The notes below the pieces were generated by a model, which saw only the letters and a list, made by a program, of their open reading frames with translations, did no database searches and was not told the DNA's origin. Shown here piece by piece: positions 5,980 to 7,796 of a DNA stretch of 7,796 nucleotides. The stretch comes from Nitrospirota bacterium (GTDB lineage Bacteria; Nitrospirota; Thermodesulfovibrionia; Thermodesulfovibrionales; SM23-35). Numbering within the stretch: the first letter of the stretch is position 1; every line of letters begins with the position of its first letter. Position numbers and translations under genes: made by a program. The DNA lies in assembly GCA_016212245.1 (NCBI GenBank), contig JACRGU010000085.1, positions 1-7,796 of the forward strand, read 5' to 3'.

Positions 5980-6476
5980 CTTACATAGGTATTGGTTCCA
6001 ATCTCGGTAACAGGCAGGATAACTGTCTTCGTGCAATCAAACTCCTGCAAAAAAGGGGGATAACTGTCACAAATCGTTCTTCCATGTATGAGACAGCGCC
6101 GTGGGGTGTGAAAGACCAGTCCAGGTTTATCAATATGGCAATAGAGGTTAAAGTAGAAGATGAGAAGCTGGGAAAAGGGGAAGAAGGGGCAAAGGAACTG
6201 CTAAAAATACTTAAAGAGATAGAGAAGGAACTCGGAAGAGAGAAAACATCAAAGTGGGGACCCCGTGTTATTGACCTTGATATCCTTTTTTACGATAATC
6301 TGGTAATTAAAGGGCCTGACATGGAGGTTCCACATCCATTCATGCATGAGCGTGAGTTTGTTTTAACCCCCCTGTGTGAGATAGCACCTGATAAAAGGCA
6401 TCCTGTTACAGGCCAGACCGTAAGGGAAATGCTCATGCCTTTTTTACAAAGTCACCAAAACCCTTCAAGACCTTGA
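5970..6476 (+). CDS. folK: 2-amino-4-hydroxy-6-hydroxymethyldihydropteridine pyrophosphokinase (HPPK)
   Basis: This 168-residue enzyme transfers pyrophosphate from ATP to 6-hydroxymethyl-7,8-dihydropterin in folate synthesis. The N-terminal strand and loop AYIGIGSNLGNR (4-15), SSMYETAPWG (37-46), FINMAIEV (53-60), and the core signature KWGPRVIDLDILFY with Mg-binding Asp102 and Asp104 are all present, as are VPHPFMHEREFVLTPL (120-135) and its His122/Arg128. A Gly/Glu/Lys-rich stretch at about 66-75 lengthens one loop. The GTG start overlaps the dapL stop by 10 nt and is preceded by GGGGAGG 8 nt upstream. The last 44 nt overlap the convergent hisH gene. Those terminal residues (MPFLQSHQNPSRP) are not conserved family sequence. 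Confidence 0.93.
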   Translation: MPIAYIGIGSNLGNRQDNCLRAIKLLQKRGITVTNRSSMYETAPWGVKDQSRFINMAIEVKVEDEKLGKGEEGAKELLKILKEIEKELGREKTSKWGPRVIDLDILFYDNLVIKGPDMEVPHPFMHEREFVLTPLCEIAPDKRHPVTGQTVREMLMPFLQSHQNPSRP

Positions 6477-7125
6477 GGCCAAGTTCCTGGCTTTTTTCAG
6501 GGTGAAACTGCATTGCAAAGATATTCTCCTTCCAGACCATAGAGGTGAAGGTTATACCGTACTCAGTTGTAGTTGCAACTACATCATTATCATCAGGTAC
6601 AACATAGAAGGAGTGGACAAAATAGAAAAACGCCTCATCCTGTATGCCATCAAAGATTGGAGGCCTTCTGAGAATCTTTACATTGTTCCAGCCCATATGA
6701 GGGATCTTCAAGTTAGAGTTCAGACCCTCACCCCCTCCCTTGCCCTCCCCCCTCGAGGGGGAGGGATGGGTGGGGGGGACTGAATTCTTGCTATCAAATC
6801 TAAACCTCACAACCTTTCCGTTGAAAATATTAAGTCCTTTGCATAAACCAAACTCTTCTGATTCTGTAAATAATATCTGTAATCCAAGGCAGATGCCGAG
6901 ATAGGGGTTGCCTTTCTGTATCGCCCTTACAATCGGCTCTGTGAGGGACATATCAGTGAGGTTTTTCATACAGTCCCTGAATGCACCAACACCAGGAAGG
7001 ACAATTCCATCCGCGTCATCAATATCCCTGGGGTTGGAGGTCACCTTCACATCCACACCAACTTTCTGGAAGCCTTTCTCAACGCTTCTCAGATTTCCCA
7101 TCCCATAGTCAACAATCGCTATCAT
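6433..7125 (-). CDS. hisH: Imidazole glycerol phosphate synthase glutaminase subunit HisH, with a repeat-derived insertion
   Basis: HisH hydrolyses glutamine and channels ammonia to HisF for making IGP and AICAR in histidine synthesis. The class I glutaminase triad is intact: Cys79 in YLGICLGLQ, and His208 and Glu210 in MQFHPEKSQ. Other family blocks are IVDYGMGNLRSVEKGF (4-19), GIVLPGVGAF (40-49), LKIPHMGWNNV (139-149) and FYFVHSFYV (167-175). At 230 residues it is about 20-30 longer than usual. The excess is a Pro/Gly/Ser-rich segment at about 112-138 (…VPPTHPSPSRGEGKGGGEG…) between VVRF and LKIPHMGW, encoded by the palindromic repeat at 6719-6784. The frame and all catalytic residues are kept, so the gene looks functional. 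It starts 3 nt after the hydrogenase stop, without a clear Shine-Dalgarno sequence, which suggests coupling. No hisF or other his gene is visible in the window. Confidence 0.95.
   Translation of the reverse strand: MIAIVDYGMGNLRSVEKGFQKVGVDVKVTSNPRDIDDADGIVLPGVGAFRDCMKNLTDMSLTEPIVRAIQKGNPYLGICLGLQILFTESEEFGLCKGLNIFNGKVVRFRFDSKNSVPPTHPSPSRGEGKGGGEGLNSNLKIPHMGWNNVKILRRPPIFDGIQDEAFFYFVHSFYVVPDDNDVVATTTEYGITFTSMVWKENIFAMQFHPEKSQELGLKVLKGFGDFVKKA
6719..6784. repeat. 66-bp imperfect palindromic element inserted in frame within hisH
   Basis: The outer arms are TTCAG (6719-6723) and CTGAA (6780-6784). Inside lie C-rich and G-rich arms meeting at CCCCCTCGAGGGGG near 6746-6759, with a 1-nt bulge and several mismatches farther out. 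The length is exactly 66 bp, or 22 codons, so the reading frame passes through it unbroken. Its translation on the minus strand (PPTHPSPSRGEG) is a string I recall from repeat-derived ORFs in other bacteria. Removing it would restore a HisH of about 208 residues, the normal family size. Confidence 0.75.
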
Positions 7126-7128
7126 GAT

Positions 7129-7796
7129 TTAAAGCTGTACAATATGCACCGAGCATGATATACAGGGGTCATAAGCTCGAACTAGGGTTTCGAGATCGGG
7201 CCTGATATCTTTTTTCTCTTTGATTAATTCTTCTGCAAGGATTTTTAAATTTCTTTCCATATCAGACAGGTTTAAAGCGGTTGGGGTTGTAATATTCCCA
7301 TCCTGGACATATCCTATATTATCAAAGGTATAGGTATGAATCAGCAGACCCCTCGGTGCCTCGATTGCTGCAATGCCTGTAGACGAGTGAGGGGTAACAG
7401 GTGACGGGTGACAGGTAGGGATGGCATCTATGTTGCCGCTACAGAGGAGATCGATTATCTCAATACACCTCTCAAGGGAATAGACTATCTCTATGCCCTG
7501 GCATAGATTATTCGCATAGGTGCTTTTAGGTATCTCATACATCAGAATATTCTTCAATCTTGCTGCCTCACCCTTTAATTTATTACCAGAGTTCAGGATT
7601 CTCGGTAAGGCGCCGACCATAAAGCTATCACCTTTATAAAGAGAGTGCTTTGCGAATGAGAAGGGTAAAGAGGTCTCACTAAATTCCTTATAGAAGTCCT
7701 TAATCTCAACCTTTCTTGAACCATTGATTAGCAGAGGTGTGTGGCCATATTCACTTATTCCAGGATAACCATAAGTGTCAGCATCAATCGAGACCC
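7129..7796 (-). CDS. [NiFe] hydrogenase large subunit, C-terminal part (5' end outside window)
   Basis: The minus-strand frame is open from 7796 to the TAA at 7129, giving 222 complete codons of the C-terminal part. The C-terminal nickel-binding motif D-P-C-I-S-C-S-V-H is at 7144-7170; its two cysteines ligate the Ni-Fe centre. Other family blocks are SFAKHSLYKGDSFMVGALPRI, the helix around EIVYSLERCIEIIDLL, and GIAAIEAPRGLLIHTYTFD. These resemble cytoplasmic group 3 enzymes (F420-non-reducing Mvh-like or sulfhydrogenase/bidirectional type) more than periplasmic uptake enzymes, but the subgroup is uncertain without the N-terminal half and the partner subunits. Only four residues (IVQL) follow the final histidine, a very short C-terminal extension. 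A segment reading PTCHPSPVTPHSSTG is encoded by a heptamer array at 7382-7416. hisH follows after 3 nt, so the two are probably co-transcribed. Confidence 0.9.
   Translation of the reverse strand, partial: VSIDADTYGYPGISEYGHTPLLINGSRKVEIKDFYKEFSETSLPFSFAKHSLYKGDSFMVGALPRILNSGNKLKGEAARLKNILMYEIPKSTYANNLCQGIEIVYSLERCIEIIDLLCSGNIDAIPTCHPSPVTPHSSTGIAAIEAPRGLLIHTYTFDNIGYVQDGNITTPTALNLSDMERNLKILAEELIKEKKDIRPDLETLVRAYDPCISCSVHIVQL
7382..7416. repeat. Five tandem imperfect heptamers inside the hydrogenase gene
   Basis: On the plus strand five consecutive 7-mers read GACGAGT, GAGGGGT, AACAGGT, GACGGGT and GACAGGT (consensus GACRGGT; ACCYGTC on the coding strand). They encode the Pro/Ser/Thr-rich stretch between the IEIIDLL helix and the conserved GIAAIEAPRG block, an apparent surface loop. 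Heptamer arrays of this kind recall the short tandemly repeated repetitive sequences described in cyanobacteria. Confidence 0.7.

Noticed and set aside
6502..6783. A 93-codon plus-strand ORF opposite hisH
   Set aside because: It mirrors conserved HisH codons and ends in the palindrome; hisH has clear catalytic motifs.
7382..7416. CRISPR-like array
   Set aside because: The 7-nt units are directly contiguous with no spacers and lie within a coding frame.

Overview
The window is a stretch of a bacterial chromosome with moderate base composition, tight gene packing, ordinary Shine-Dalgarno sites and several dispersed palindromic repeats. The combination of an LL-diaminopimelate aminotransferase of the DapL type, a cytoplasmic-type [NiFe] hydrogenase large subunit, a sigma-54 (NtrC-type) two-component system and the 'TGTCATTGCGAG…CTCGCAATGACA' repeat recalls anaerobic Nitrospirota (Thermodesulfovibrionia-like) or Desulfobacterota genomes. 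That placement is inference from gene style and repeats, not from a marker gene.

Region by region: (1) Positions 1-1033, minus strand: the start of livM (cut by the window edge) and complete livH, two inner-membrane permease subunits of a branched-chain amino-acid type ABC transporter, overlapping by ATGA. (2) 1034-1128: a short divergent control region with a near-consensus sigma-70 promoter firing toward the histidine kinase. (3) 1129-4054, plus strand: a membrane HAMP histidine kinase and its NtrC-family response regulator, separated by a 71-bp miniature inverted-repeat element. (4) 4055-4803: a perfect 44-bp palindrome, a sigma-54-like promoter, a gene for a small exported Lys/Ala/Pro-rich protein, a GC-rich hairpin, an AT-rich inverted repeat and a TATAAT promoter. 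(5) 4804-6476, plus strand: dapL (lysine/diaminopimelate synthesis) overlapping folK (folate synthesis). (6) 6433-7796, minus strand: a [NiFe] hydrogenase large subunit (5' end outside the window) followed after 3 nt by hisH, whose 3' end overlaps folK by 44 nt.

Two themes stand out. First, kinase, sigma-54 activator, large palindrome, sigma-54-like promoter and secreted basic protein lie in a row and could form one envelope-sensing circuit in which the regulator switches on the exported protein; this is a hypothesis. Second, the region carries several different kinds of small repeat, two of which lie in frame inside conserved enzyme genes: a 66-bp palindrome adding about 22 residues to HisH, and a five-unit heptamer array within the hydrogenase gene. 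This resembles the in-frame palindromic elements known from Rickettsia. No tRNA, rRNA, CRISPR array or transposase gene was seen, and there is no gene-free stretch longer than about 160 bases.
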